64,000 nt of DNA from Candidatus Poribacteria bacterium (lineage in GTDB: Bacteria; Poribacteria; WGA-4E; WGA-3G): assembly GCA_022823085.1 (NCBI GenBank), contig JAJDXV010000021.1:1-64000 (forward strand), read 5' to 3'. A program made the translations under genes and the position numbers. Each line of letters opens with the position of its first letter. The stretch's first letter is position 1. This document shows positions 27,001 to 34,432 of this stretch, piece by piece. The notes beneath the pieces are model-generated. The model saw nothing but the letters and a program-made list of their open reading frames with translations. It was not told where the DNA came from and ran no database searches.

Positions 27001-27522
27001 GTAGAAGCCTTCACCTTAAAGCCATTAAGGAAAAATCCCCGTGCGGATTTAGTCGAAAGAGCGGAACCGCTGATAATGCTAACAATTGAGATGGACCTTA
27101 AAGGGTTTTTAGTCCAAGTCTGTAGCGGTGGACACGATTTCAGCAGCTGGCTTGAGGCAATCGCGACCTACCTCGCGAAAAAACCGCCGTCAACGTGGTT
27201 AGACACTGATAAAGTGCAATTTGAAAGCAATCTCGCGCAACTTGCAAGGAAATTCAGGCATTTTGAAGCGGTGTCTTATGAAAAGGTAGCACATACTACA
27301 TCATCAACAAGCGAACCCATCCGAGTCGGTATCACAACACCGAATCGAACCGAACAGGAACGAGTGGTTACATTGACACCGACAGCTGATGCACAAACGA
27401 CTGAAATGGAAAACGAGATCAGAAAAGTATTCGACAAGTTTGACATAGACGATAACCCAGAACTCCATATCGCAATCTTGGCGCGAATTTCACAAATGTG
27501 GATGCAGCAACTCGATGAATAG
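24043..27522 (+). CDS. Large P-loop ATPase, SspC-like
   Basis: 1159 residues. Walker A GPYGSGKSA with Lys71 and Walker B GLLLVIDELGKFLEY with Asp203/Glu204 mark an AAA-like ATPase in the first 300 residues. The remainder, about 850 residues, has no motif I can name. By position between the DUF4007 and PAPS-reductase-like genes it corresponds to SspC (inference). It starts within the end of the upstream gene (ATG 24043, AAAGAGG upstream) and ends 12 bases before the next gene. Confidence 0.72.
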   Translation: MNNVPLSDIFHITKRFQRSVHLVRDFYTENALDGYVVTVKARETLTRLISAQENSATSKAWSLTGPYGSGKSAFALFTAKVLGDPAAPTTQQALELLQRGDPSLYERFISISGNGRRISSGFCPVLISGERAPITRALLQGLEHGLKTFGISSRHSLQKDIQELLKTGANGNPPQATEITKLFEDATRAIKKKAGHGLLLVIDELGKFLEYAAQHPVQDDVFVLQTLAEFATRSKQTPFFLITILHQAFEQYANKIAKSQREEWAKIQGRFEDIAFVEPAEQVLRLIGSAIQHKMEIPSTPIESNLKPNQLSDEKEFSELIRTCLPLHPIVALIVGPIFRRFAQNERSLFAFLNSSEPYGLQDFLKNKHYNGGAPPMFSVADLYDYLNTTIGNRLSAARDGDKWIEIEMAINRLTDPAPILVKLIKTIGLFSIIGEVSTNLKASERILHYALNDHTSEFNQEFDTALKTLEKRSIVTYRRYNDVYALWEGSDIDIERLSYEAEGHLDPNETLTNYLSKLTSPRPLIARRHLFEKGTLRYFEVRYTDLENFDANLSEPLGDADGLVLYALPAGEDEVNQFAEKANEKDTTERQNVLIGIPHATRFLRDAVTELACLHWISDNTPELEGDAVARRELSIRWVAAERDVADQLAKIFGGDSDEPCRWFHKGQEIDINSQRARNEYLSEICDTVYHKTPLIRNELINRRKISGAVTTARKKLIQAMLENSDQENLGITGYPAEMSVYRSLLSETGIHRENVGVWGFYPPKIDDKNQIIHTWKAIEAFLDASESERQPVVKLYETLMNPPLGVREGPLPILLCAVMQHYKTEIALYENGSFIADWSMPVFERFLKAPQLFELKRFRITGVRSDLFSQFLGAFKQPSEIQTPDLLTVVTPLIQTIAQLPKYTLTTQELSDNAKNLRKVVLNAREPDELLFKQLPEAFGFSDFGTEAATSTEAVSEFFGILRDALSELEKAYEVLLNFIEQMLVEAFTLKPLRKNPRADLVERAEPLIMLTIEMDLKGFLVQVCSGGHDFSSWLEAIATYLAKKPPSTWLDTDKVQFESNLAQLARKFRHFEAVSYEKVAHTTSSTSEPIRVGITTPNRTEQERVVTLTPTADAQTTEMENEIRKVFDKFDIDDNPELHIAILARISQMWMQQLDE

Positions 27523-27534
27523 AGAGGTGAAAAG

Positions 27535-28377
27535 ATGGCAGAAAAAATCCGCCACGTCCTTGGACTCTCCGGTGGTAAAGACAGCTCAGCACTCGCCGTT
27601 TATATGCGGGATAAGGTACCGGAGATGGAATACTTCTTCTCTGACACCGGCAAGGAATTGCAGGAGACTTACGATTTTTTGGATCGGTTAGAGGCATTTC
27701 TCGGCAAACCGATTGTACGTCTCAATATGAACGCCGATGCCAACAGTAACCGCGATTTCGATCATTGGTTGACGGTCTACGGTGGGTTATTGCCGTCGTC
27801 TCAAATCCGCTGGTGTACCGTCAACTTGAAAATACGACCTTTTGAGGAATACATCGGCGAAGATCATGCGTATCACTACATCGCCATCCGTGCCGACGAA
27901 GATCGCATCGGTTACAAGCCGCCGAGCATCTCCTCTCTCAATAATATCGAACCCAAATATCCGTTCAAAGAGGACGGCATTACAAAAGAAGATGTCTACC
28001 GAATACTCGAGGAGAGCGGACTCGGTCTGCCCGACTATTACAAGTGGCGGACACGTTCCGGTTGTTACTTCTGTTTCTTCCAACGTAAATCCGAGTGGGT
28101 CGGACTGTTAGAACAGCATCCAGACCTTTTTGAACTCGCCAAGCAATACGAGAAACCGAACCCTAACGCCAAGACAGGAGAAGTATTCACATGGTGTCAG
28201 GATGAAAGTTTAGAGGAATTATCGCAACCGGAACGGGTTGCAGAAATCAAGGCAAACACTGAAAAGGCGATGGCATCCAAGAAAGCCGCAAAACCGAACC
28301 GTCGTTTAATAGAAATCCTCACCGATGTCCTCGACGACGAGGATGACGAGGAACCCTGCTTGCCTTGTCATAAGTGA
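27535..28377 (+). CDS. PAPS reductase-like ATP pyrophosphatase, SspD/DndC-like
   Basis: 280 residues. The PP-loop SGGKDS (residues 12-17) binds and activates ATP. Cys94 (IRWCTVNLKIRPFE), Cys177 and Cys180 (RSGCYFCFFQRKSEW) are candidates for the iron-sulfur or sulfur-transfer site. In DNA phosphorothioation this protein activates the DNA backbone for sulfur insertion (family knowledge for DndC/SspD). The C-terminus is unusual: a highly acidic stretch followed by CLPC (Cys275, Cys278). GAGAGGTG precedes ATG 27535. No cysteine desulfurase gene is nearby, so the sulfur donor must come from elsewhere. Confidence 0.82.
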   Translation: MAEKIRHVLGLSGGKDSSALAVYMRDKVPEMEYFFSDTGKELQETYDFLDRLEAFLGKPIVRLNMNADANSNRDFDHWLTVYGGLLPSSQIRWCTVNLKIRPFEEYIGEDHAYHYIAIRADEDRIGYKPPSISSLNNIEPKYPFKEDGITKEDVYRILEESGLGLPDYYKWRTRSGCYFCFFQRKSEWVGLLEQHPDLFELAKQYEKPNPNAKTGEVFTWCQDESLEELSQPERVAEIKANTEKAMASKKAAKPNRRLIEILTDVLDDEDDEEPCLPCHK

Positions 28378-28423
28378 GATCAAATAACTTATCAGTTATT
28401 GGAAAAGATAACGAATAATTGAA

Positions 28424-28873
28424 ATGGGATATATTATGCGTCACGGTTGGACACTTGAAAAACAAGAGTGGGATATTTTACCACAAGTCATAGAGGGCAC
28501 AAGTTGGTCAAAAACAAAGTTAGCCCAACTTTATCGGGACCAGGTGCCTAAACGTTCAGGGGTCTATATTATTTGTGTTAAGATACCTCATTTCAATCAA
28601 TCGCCTTTTAAATCACTATACAATGTCATTTATGTTGGAAAAGCCGATAGAGGCACACTATATGACCGTTTTCTCTATCACTGCAACAATCCAAAACCAG
28701 AACTCGTGTTGGCGAGACAATGTTTTGGTGATAATCTCGAATATTGGTACACTGAGGTAAATCCTGATCAGGTACAGGAGCTCGAAGCACGCCTGATAGG
28801 ATGCTTTGGCCCACCGGCAAATCTCAAACAGGAAAGTATTCCTGCCAAGACTGCAGAAGGTCGTCCTGCTTGA
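28424..28873 (+). CDS. GIY-YIG nuclease-domain protein
   Basis: 149 residues, almost all a GIY-YIG domain: SGVYII (GIY strand), VIYVGKA (YIG strand), LYDRFLYHC with the catalytic Arg, and ELEARLIGCFGPPANLK with the metal-binding Glu and conserved Asn. It is therefore likely an active single-domain nuclease. It lies 46 bases after the sspD-like gene and 38 bases before the DGQHR gene, in the same operon. Such a nuclease is not a standard part of Dnd or Ssp loci that I know of. The ATG at 28436 (GGGA upstream) is an equally good start. Confidence 0.78.
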   Translation: MGYIMRHGWTLEKQEWDILPQVIEGTSWSKTKLAQLYRDQVPKRSGVYIICVKIPHFNQSPFKSLYNVIYVGKADRGTLYDRFLYHCNNPKPELVLARQCFGDNLEYWYTEVNPDQVQELEARLIGCFGPPANLKQESIPAKTAEGRPA

Positions 28874-28911
28874 TGTTTACTAACTTTGAAATATAGTGGA
28901 GGATTATGCTA

Positions 28912-30348
28912 ATGAATTTATATCCAGCTTTACGATCAAAAATGGGTGAATGGAACTACTACGTCGTGAAAATGAGTGCCCGCGAATTGGCTGATAATGT
29001 CCAACTTGCATCCGCTGTGTATGACGAAAACATTCTTGATGAATCAATTCAACGGACTTTAGACGAAGAAATTCAACGCACATTACGAGAAACCAGAGTT
29101 TACAAAGAGATTGTAGAATATTTAAAACGTCAACCGTATCGATTCTTTTCTTCACTTGTTGTAGCTGCACTTGAAGGAAACCCTATGTTCTATCCAGTTG
29201 AGATCACAGAAGATCCACAATTTGTCATTTTTCGTGATGACCAACGACTTAATGAGGCGTTTGGCCTTTTGAAGTTTGATGGAACGCAGAAATATTACGC
29301 TTTAGATGGTCAACACCGATTATCAGCGATCAAGACGCTATTAGACCGAACTAATTCATTGTCTGACGGGGCACCTGAAGATTTTGAAAATGATGAGTTT
29401 TCTGTCATAGTTGTTGTACCAAGTCAAGCGGATTCCAATCAAACGTTCATGCAAAAGTATCGGCGATTATTCACAAACCTCAACCGCTATGCCAAGAAGA
29501 CAGACAAAGCAACAGATATTATGATGGATGAGGACGATACATTTGCTATTCTCACAAGGCAGCTAATAAATAAAAACGACTTCTTTAAATCGCCCGAGGG
29601 AAGACAAAAGGAGTCAACGCGGATTAAAACAAAAAGCAAAAACCTCTCGGTTAACGATCCGCATTTTACTAGTCTTGAGACCTTGTATGAAATGAATATT
29701 GCTTTGCTAAAATCGGAACAGAGAGAGACTATAGGATGGGGACCCATCAGTACTGAAGGCGAGAATGAAAACACCTTCAAAAGGTTCCGTCCACCCGAGG
29801 AATACGTTGAAAGTCTCTACAGCGAATTGGAAATGTATTGGAACGCCCTGTTAGCAGAGCTCCCTGTGCTTCATAATGAACCTACTACCAAAATGCGGAT
29901 CCATGAACTCCCTGATGCGGAAACCGAGGATGGAACTGATCATCTATTGTTTTGGCCTATTGGACAGCAAATGCTAGCAGAAATCGTGAGAACGTTACTT
30001 GACAAACGCCTTCCTGATCCCGAAAATCCTACTCCTGACGCAGTCCGCGAGACTTTAAGCGGACTTAACCAACTAGAATGGCGGCTTCACCACGCACCGT
30101 GGCGTTATTTTTTATTGATTCGTTCAGCGGCAAATCGCTGGAATATGCGGAGCGAAGAGAGAGCAAAGGCAGTCCGGTGTGGACGGATCATTCAACAGTG
30201 GATCTTGGGATTGGAAGAACTTGACGAAAGTAGAGTTGAACGGTTAAAAAAAGATTGGGCAGGTTTCCTAATTCCGGCGCAACCTGAAGAGGAAATCAAC
30301 ATGATGTGGCAACAGATTGAACAGATGAAAGTCTCTATATCTGGGTAA
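28912..30348 (+). CDS. DndB-like DGQHR-domain protein, paralog 1
   Basis: 478 residues. The N-terminal pattern NLYPALRSKMGEWNYYVVKM and the signature ALDGQHRLSAIKTLL identify the DGQHR/DndB family. DndB represses dnd genes in known systems, so a regulatory or surveillance role in the phosphorothioation operon is likely (inference). The start at ATG 28912 lies 9 bases after GGAGG and aligns exactly with the paralog at 30733; the ATG at 28906 is too close to the ribosome-binding site. The paralog has the same length and is alike along the whole protein. Confidence 0.82.
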   Translation: MNLYPALRSKMGEWNYYVVKMSARELADNVQLASAVYDENILDESIQRTLDEEIQRTLRETRVYKEIVEYLKRQPYRFFSSLVVAALEGNPMFYPVEITEDPQFVIFRDDQRLNEAFGLLKFDGTQKYYALDGQHRLSAIKTLLDRTNSLSDGAPEDFENDEFSVIVVVPSQADSNQTFMQKYRRLFTNLNRYAKKTDKATDIMMDEDDTFAILTRQLINKNDFFKSPEGRQKESTRIKTKSKNLSVNDPHFTSLETLYEMNIALLKSEQRETIGWGPISTEGENENTFKRFRPPEEYVESLYSELEMYWNALLAELPVLHNEPTTKMRIHELPDAETEDGTDHLLFWPIGQQMLAEIVRTLLDKRLPDPENPTPDAVRETLSGLNQLEWRLHHAPWRYFLLIRSAANRWNMRSEERAKAVRCGRIIQQWILGLEELDESRVERLKKDWAGFLIPAQPEEEINMMWQQIEQMKVSISG

Positions 30349-30411
30349 TTCGTTTGTAATAGAGCATTTTAAGAGGTTTAGGGATATTTCCCACAACTTT
30401 CAGCCATATAC

Positions 30412-30576
30412 TATAGTAACCCAAGTTGCTACTAATGGGTCTTGGGCGTTTCAACACGGTTTTCAGGCCTTTCCCCACCCCAGAGGGGTGATATATCTAT
30501 AGAAAACAGCGTATTTAACCGCTTGCACTCCAGCGGAGTGCTATGTGTATAAACAGGTGGCAACTTGCGTTATAGT
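30412..30576. mobile_element. MITE-like element with TATAGTAACCCAAGTTGC ends
   Basis: The left end TATAGTAACCCAAGTTGC matches the reverse complement of the right end (TATAACGCAAGTTGC, with a 2-base gap). Inside are two hairpins 49 bases apart with AGA/AGC loops (30476-30490 and 30525-30541), of the kind also found twice at 32323-32386. There is no reading frame, so it is non-autonomous. Confidence 0.55.
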
Positions 30577-30685
30577 AAAGTCAAGAATTAAAAAGACATT
30601 TTAGTGATTTCCGAGACCAACCCTCGTAGGGGCGAGGTCCCCTCGCCCGCTGTGAAGTGTCTCATTAATTATGAGATCCACTATA
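30571..30685. mobile_element. MITE family M1, copy A (core GGGCGAGGTCCCCTCGCCC)
   Basis: The ends are TATAGTAAAGTCAAGAATTAA and, reversed, TATAGTGGATCTCATAATTAA, with inner GAGACA/AAGACA words. The core is the palindrome GGGCGAGG-TCC-CCTCGCCC. Copies B (39034-39151) and C (63012-63114) have the same ends but unrelated palindromic cores. Confidence 0.6.
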
Positions 30686-30732
30686 AATGCTGATAACGAA
30701 AAAATCATCAACCCTAATGGAGTGTGACGCTT

Positions 30733-32169
30733 ATGAATGTTTATCCAGCTTTACGTTCACAAATGGGTACGTGGGACTATTATGTCGTCAAAATGAGTAC
30801 CAGTGAACTAAGTCAAAATGTGAAGTACGCTTCCGAAGTTCATGATGACCGTACTCTTGACAGAGCGATTCAACGACGATTAGATGAAAGTAGGGTCAAA
30901 AAAGATATTGTAGAATATTTGAAACGCCAACCAAATCGCTTTTTTTCGGCAATTGTTGTTGCTGCACTTAATGGAAATCCACGATTCTATCCAGTTAAGA
31001 TGACAGATGACCCGCGATTTGTCATTTTTCGGAATGATCCGAGGTTTAGTGAATCATTTGGCGTTTTGGAGTTTGATGGAACACAGAAGTACTATGCCTT
31101 GGACGGTCAACACCGTTTATCGGCAATCAAAACACTTTTGGATCAAAGTAACTATTCATCTTCTGATAGCATACCCGAAAACTTCGAAAACGACGAAATT
31201 TCTGTCATCGTCGTCGTGCCGAGCAATGAAGATTCTACTGAAACTTTCATGCAAAAGTACCGTAGACTCTTTTCTAATCTCAATCGCTATGCTAAACCGA
31301 TGGATCAGGCAACGAACATCATTATGGACGAGGACGATACATTTGCTATTCTCACGCGACGATTGATTACGGATCATACTTTCTTCCACTCAGATGTTGA
31401 AAGACAATTGGAATCAGAGAAGGTTAAAACTTCAAAGGGCAAAAACCTTAGGACTGGAGATTCATATTTTACCAGCATTGAAACACTATATGAAATGAAT
31501 ATTAAATTGCTGAGTTCCTCAAAAAGAGTATCTATAGGGTGGGGGCCAGGCAGTAAGGAAGGGCCGGATCTGCAAACCTTTAAAAAGTTCCGTCCACCTG
31601 AGGAATATATTGATAGTTTGTATAACGAATTATTGATGTACTGGGATGGATTACTTGCAGAACTTCCGATTCTTCGCAGCGATCCGATGAAAATGCGCTT
31701 CCACGAAATTACAGATAAAACAGACAAAGAGGGAACAGATCATTTGCTGTTTTGGCCCATTGGTCAACAAATGCTAGCAGAAATAGCACGGAAGTTGCTC
31801 AACGACCGACTTTCGGCCCCAGAGCATCCTATCGCTGACACTGTGCAGTATGCGTTACAAGGGCTCGGTCTACTGGAATGGAAACTTCACCAAGCTCCAT
31901 GGCAATATTTCCTATTAATCCGGACCATGACGCGTACAGGCAAGTCCAAATGGGTAATGCAAAGCGGGGCAAACCGGACTAACGCAGTTAATTGTGGTAG
32001 TCGAATTCAACAATGGATTCTCGGTTTGAAAGACAACAACGACAAAGACTTTAAGCCTGAGATTCTTAAACGCGAATGGAAAGGATTTCTGACCCCCGCC
32101 CAATCTGATGAAACAGTTGATGAACTATGGCAACAAGTTGAGGATAGGAAATCTGCTATGGCCTGGTAA
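30733..32169 (+). CDS. DndB-like DGQHR-domain protein, paralog 2
   Basis: 478 residues, identical in length to the paralog at 28912 and clearly similar throughout: NVYPALRSQMGTWDYYVVKM, YALDGQHRLSAIKTLL, LTRRLI, GTDHLLFWPIGQQMLAEIAR. Differences are spread evenly, so this is an old tandem duplication in which both copies stay intact. ATG 30733 is chosen over the upstream GTG 30724 by alignment with the paralog and by GGAG spacing. Keeping two copies suggests different partners, for example modified and unmodified DNA or two effectors (inference). Confidence 0.82.
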   Translation: MNVYPALRSQMGTWDYYVVKMSTSELSQNVKYASEVHDDRTLDRAIQRRLDESRVKKDIVEYLKRQPNRFFSAIVVAALNGNPRFYPVKMTDDPRFVIFRNDPRFSESFGVLEFDGTQKYYALDGQHRLSAIKTLLDQSNYSSSDSIPENFENDEISVIVVVPSNEDSTETFMQKYRRLFSNLNRYAKPMDQATNIIMDEDDTFAILTRRLITDHTFFHSDVERQLESEKVKTSKGKNLRTGDSYFTSIETLYEMNIKLLSSSKRVSIGWGPGSKEGPDLQTFKKFRPPEEYIDSLYNELLMYWDGLLAELPILRSDPMKMRFHEITDKTDKEGTDHLLFWPIGQQMLAEIARKLLNDRLSAPEHPIADTVQYALQGLGLLEWKLHQAPWQYFLLIRTMTRTGKSKWVMQSGANRTNAVNCGSRIQQWILGLKDNNDKDFKPEILKREWKGFLTPAQSDETVDELWQQVEDRKSAMAW

Positions 32170-32322
32170 GTTACCAGTAATGATGTTTTTCAATAGATAT
32201 AATTATAGTTTGGACAATTTCTATGAGACGAATGCCCAATTTTCAAAGCATTTCCGATTTTTCTCTAAGTCTTTCACACAAATACAACTCGTAGAAAATA
32301 GATCCGGATGTGCGAAAGAACA

Positions 32323-32402
32323 GCCCCAGCGGGGCGAAATGTCTATAGAAACGCCATGTGCCCCAAGGTCTAAGCCCCAGCGCGGCGAAATGTCTATCCC
32401 GT
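32323..32402. repeat. Two AGC-loop hairpin repeats in the spacer after the second DGQHR gene
   Basis: GCCCC-AGC-GGGGC (32323-32335) followed by GAAATGTCTATAGAAA, and GCCCC-AGC-GCGGC (32374-32386) followed by GAAATGTCTAT, 51 bases apart. They match the pair at 30476 and 30525, where the stems differ but stay paired. The spacing near 50 bases is kept. Confidence 0.65.
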
Positions 32403-32439
32403 AAAAAACTGTCCAGACTATTGTATCAATTACAATTTT

Positions 32440-33585
32440 TTATTTTTTTTCGGTTAGTCGTCTCGATATCTTTGGAATTTCCTTCAAATCGGGGAGAACG
32501 AAAGTCTCACAGCCGCATTCAAGTTTATGGTATTGCCAGTATGAATTAAGTGGTATAGAATCGTAACGCATCTTTTGAAAAGTGTTATGGGTGCCATCGA
32601 TATCAACCATACGTATCCAGCCAGGTTTGTCGGGTTCCAAAATTCTATATCTCTGAATACTTGGATCAAGCGCGAATTCGTTATGAATATGACCATAGAC
32701 ATAACGATTAGCAAACCTATGGGAAATACCAACCAGCATCCATTCTGGGTCGCAATTCGGACAATGTATTGGATTGCCAATAGTATGCGCGGTTTCGCCC
32801 CTCCTTTTATCAAATAATCGATACATCTTCTGCACCACTTCAAGGATATCTGGAGCATCTATGAGATAGAGACTTTCTGCCTGCTCTCTAATAGCAGTAG
32901 GAATACCGTGTAGTGCTTCAGCAATGGGACCAGCAATAGCAGCAAGGGTGTCTGAATCACCACCTAAAGATATCGCATTACGCACAGCATCTTCAAAATT
33001 CTTCGACTCCAAAGCACACGTTATCGCTTGAGGGACTGTTCCCTTGCTGGTCATATCAAAAGCATAGTCAGGGCGAATCTCGTCCACAGCCTGAGTTAAA
33101 TCATAGTCGTATTCAGTGGCAATAACTTGACGAATGTCCATAGGATCCTGGCCCTGAAACGCGAGCCAAATAGCGTGTGTTGTCGCGCGCGCGCCTTTCA
33201 TACCTTCCGGATGATTGTGTGTTAGCTCAGTCACCACATCGGTGGCAGTTAAAGCAGCACTCAAACTACCTCGATTCAGGAATGCCGCTGGAGAAACACG
33301 CATTGCCGCACCATTTCCGGAACTTTGGTATGGCTTAGGAATATCAGAATTGATCCACTCTTTAAATTTTCCACTGTTGAGTTTGGGATAACGGCGGCAC
33401 CACGCCTGCATCGTTGTCGCTGGTTGACGGTCGTTCAATAGAATATCAGCAACAGCAGCAGTGCACACTGTGTCAATTCTAAAATGACAAGCATCACTAA
33501 AGAAGATAAATTCTTTGGTTTTAATTCGCTCCCGTTCACGATAATAAATAGAACCCACAATGTTCCCTATAATCGCCCCTAACAT
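32440..33585 (-). CDS. ADP-ribosylglycohydrolase-family protein with an altered metal site
   Basis: 381 residues. The N-terminus MLGAIIGNIVGSIYYRE and the block SLGGDSDTLAAIAGPIAEALHG place it in the DraG family, which removes ADP-ribose from proteins or nucleic acids. The first metal-binding block, usually TDDT, reads RIDT here (CHFRIDTVCTAAVADIL), so one of the paired aspartates is gone; activity is uncertain. The C-terminal 130 residues add a domain with CPNC and CGCE that I cannot name. AAAGGAGA, 4 bases before the ATG at 33585, fixes the start. It lies in the defence island between the phosphorothioation and TIR genes and may counter ADP-ribosylating toxins or use NAD-derived signals (inference). 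Confidence 0.8.
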   Translation of the reverse strand: MLGAIIGNIVGSIYYRERERIKTKEFIFFSDACHFRIDTVCTAAVADILLNDRQPATTMQAWCRRYPKLNSGKFKEWINSDIPKPYQSSGNGAAMRVSPAAFLNRGSLSAALTATDVVTELTHNHPEGMKGARATTHAIWLAFQGQDPMDIRQVIATEYDYDLTQAVDEIRPDYAFDMTSKGTVPQAITCALESKNFEDAVRNAISLGGDSDTLAAIAGPIAEALHGIPTAIREQAESLYLIDAPDILEVVQKMYRLFDKRRGETAHTIGNPIHCPNCDPEWMLVGISHRFANRYVYGHIHNEFALDPSIQRYRILEPDKPGWIRMVDIDGTHNTFQKMRYDSIPLNSYWQYHKLECGCETFVLPDLKEIPKISRRLTEKK

Positions 33586-34432
33586 ATTTTCTCCTTTTAT
33601 TTTTATGCCTTCAAGTTTATGAAGTGCCAACCTTTATTTGCACCAAAAAATCAGTAAAGTTAAGACAAGTTTTGTTTCTCAAATTCGACAGATGTGTCAA
33701 ATACTTTAACGCTGAGTGAGGACGTTTCTATTTACACACCTGTTCGATAAAATGACCGAGGCGTGTTTTAACTTCGTTATACCCTCATATCACTGAGATT
33801 TTTATTATATCACAATTTTAATTTGGACAGTGGTCCAAGTTTCCAATGGCAGTACACCTCTTAACTTACCACTTATAACTCAAAAAACACCTATGACAAA
33901 ATGGCACACACTGCCCACCTATTTCTTTAATGCGACAATATGTCATATTCAAAAATCTGCCAAAATGTCACGCTTTCCAGCCCAACCTTGATAATATAAG
34001 GGTTCTAAAAATTGGCATGAAATTTGCTTACATAATCACAGAGGCGTTGTAGCACAAACTGTTAGTTTGTACGGGATATAGCCCAAATTAACAAGTAGAC
34101 GCTACATAAGTCCAACTTTTATCAAACTCACGTTAATTTATTAATAGGCACAGCCATGAAATCCGCAGAGATTTACTTGATAGGTGCGTCGCTGGTGAGA
34201 ATGTTACCCTTACCGACGTACCAAGCACAGTATATTAGGTAGTGTTTACGTTTCACCATCAAAATCGCAGGGAAATCAATGAACATCCAATGAACATCAA
34301 GTTATCCTCTGAAGATTCAGATAGATCCCTGCAGAACCATCGAAGTCTTACTCGGACTGGATCCGAAGTCAAAATGTAAACACAACCTAGTAACCAAACG
34401 CTTAACCACAATACAATTTAGGAGGTAATATT
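33586..34432. other. Gene-free region with a GTT-loop hairpin and one MITE-like element
   Basis: About 850 AT-rich bases without a supportable gene. Visible structures are the hairpin CACAAACT-GTT-AGTTTGT (34053-34070) and the element 34236-34389. The ribosome-binding site AGGAGGTAAT precedes ATG 34433. It separates the divergent ADP-ribosylglycohydrolase and Ymh-TIR genes, so their promoters should lie here, but I see no clear pair of boxes. Confidence 0.55.
34236..34389. mobile_element. MITE-like element with TAGGTAGTGTTTACG / AAATGTAAACACAACCTA ends
   Basis: The inverted ends TAGGTAGTGTTTACGTTT and, reversed, TAGGTTGTGTTTACATTT differ at few positions. The flanks TTAG and CTAG would fit a YTAR target duplication as used by IS5-type elements (tentative). 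It is 154 bases long with no reading frame. Confidence 0.5.

Larger units (their letters stand above)
30349..30732. other. Gene-free spacer between the two DGQHR genes, made of two nested MITE-like elements
   Basis: About 384 bases with no gene. It holds an element with ends TATAGTAACCCAAGTTGC (30412-30576) and a second element (30571-30685), which share the TATAGT at their junction. The insertions probably separated genes that once were adjacent after duplication. A ribosome-binding site (TGGAG) precedes ATG 30733 by 10 bases. Confidence 0.6.

Noticed and set aside
21763-32169. Type 4 BREX interpretation of the DUF4007/ATPase/PAPS-reductase genes
   Set aside because: No PglZ, BrxL or BrxC-type gene order is visible, and DGQHR and SBD proteins point to phosphorothioation; kept only as an alternative.
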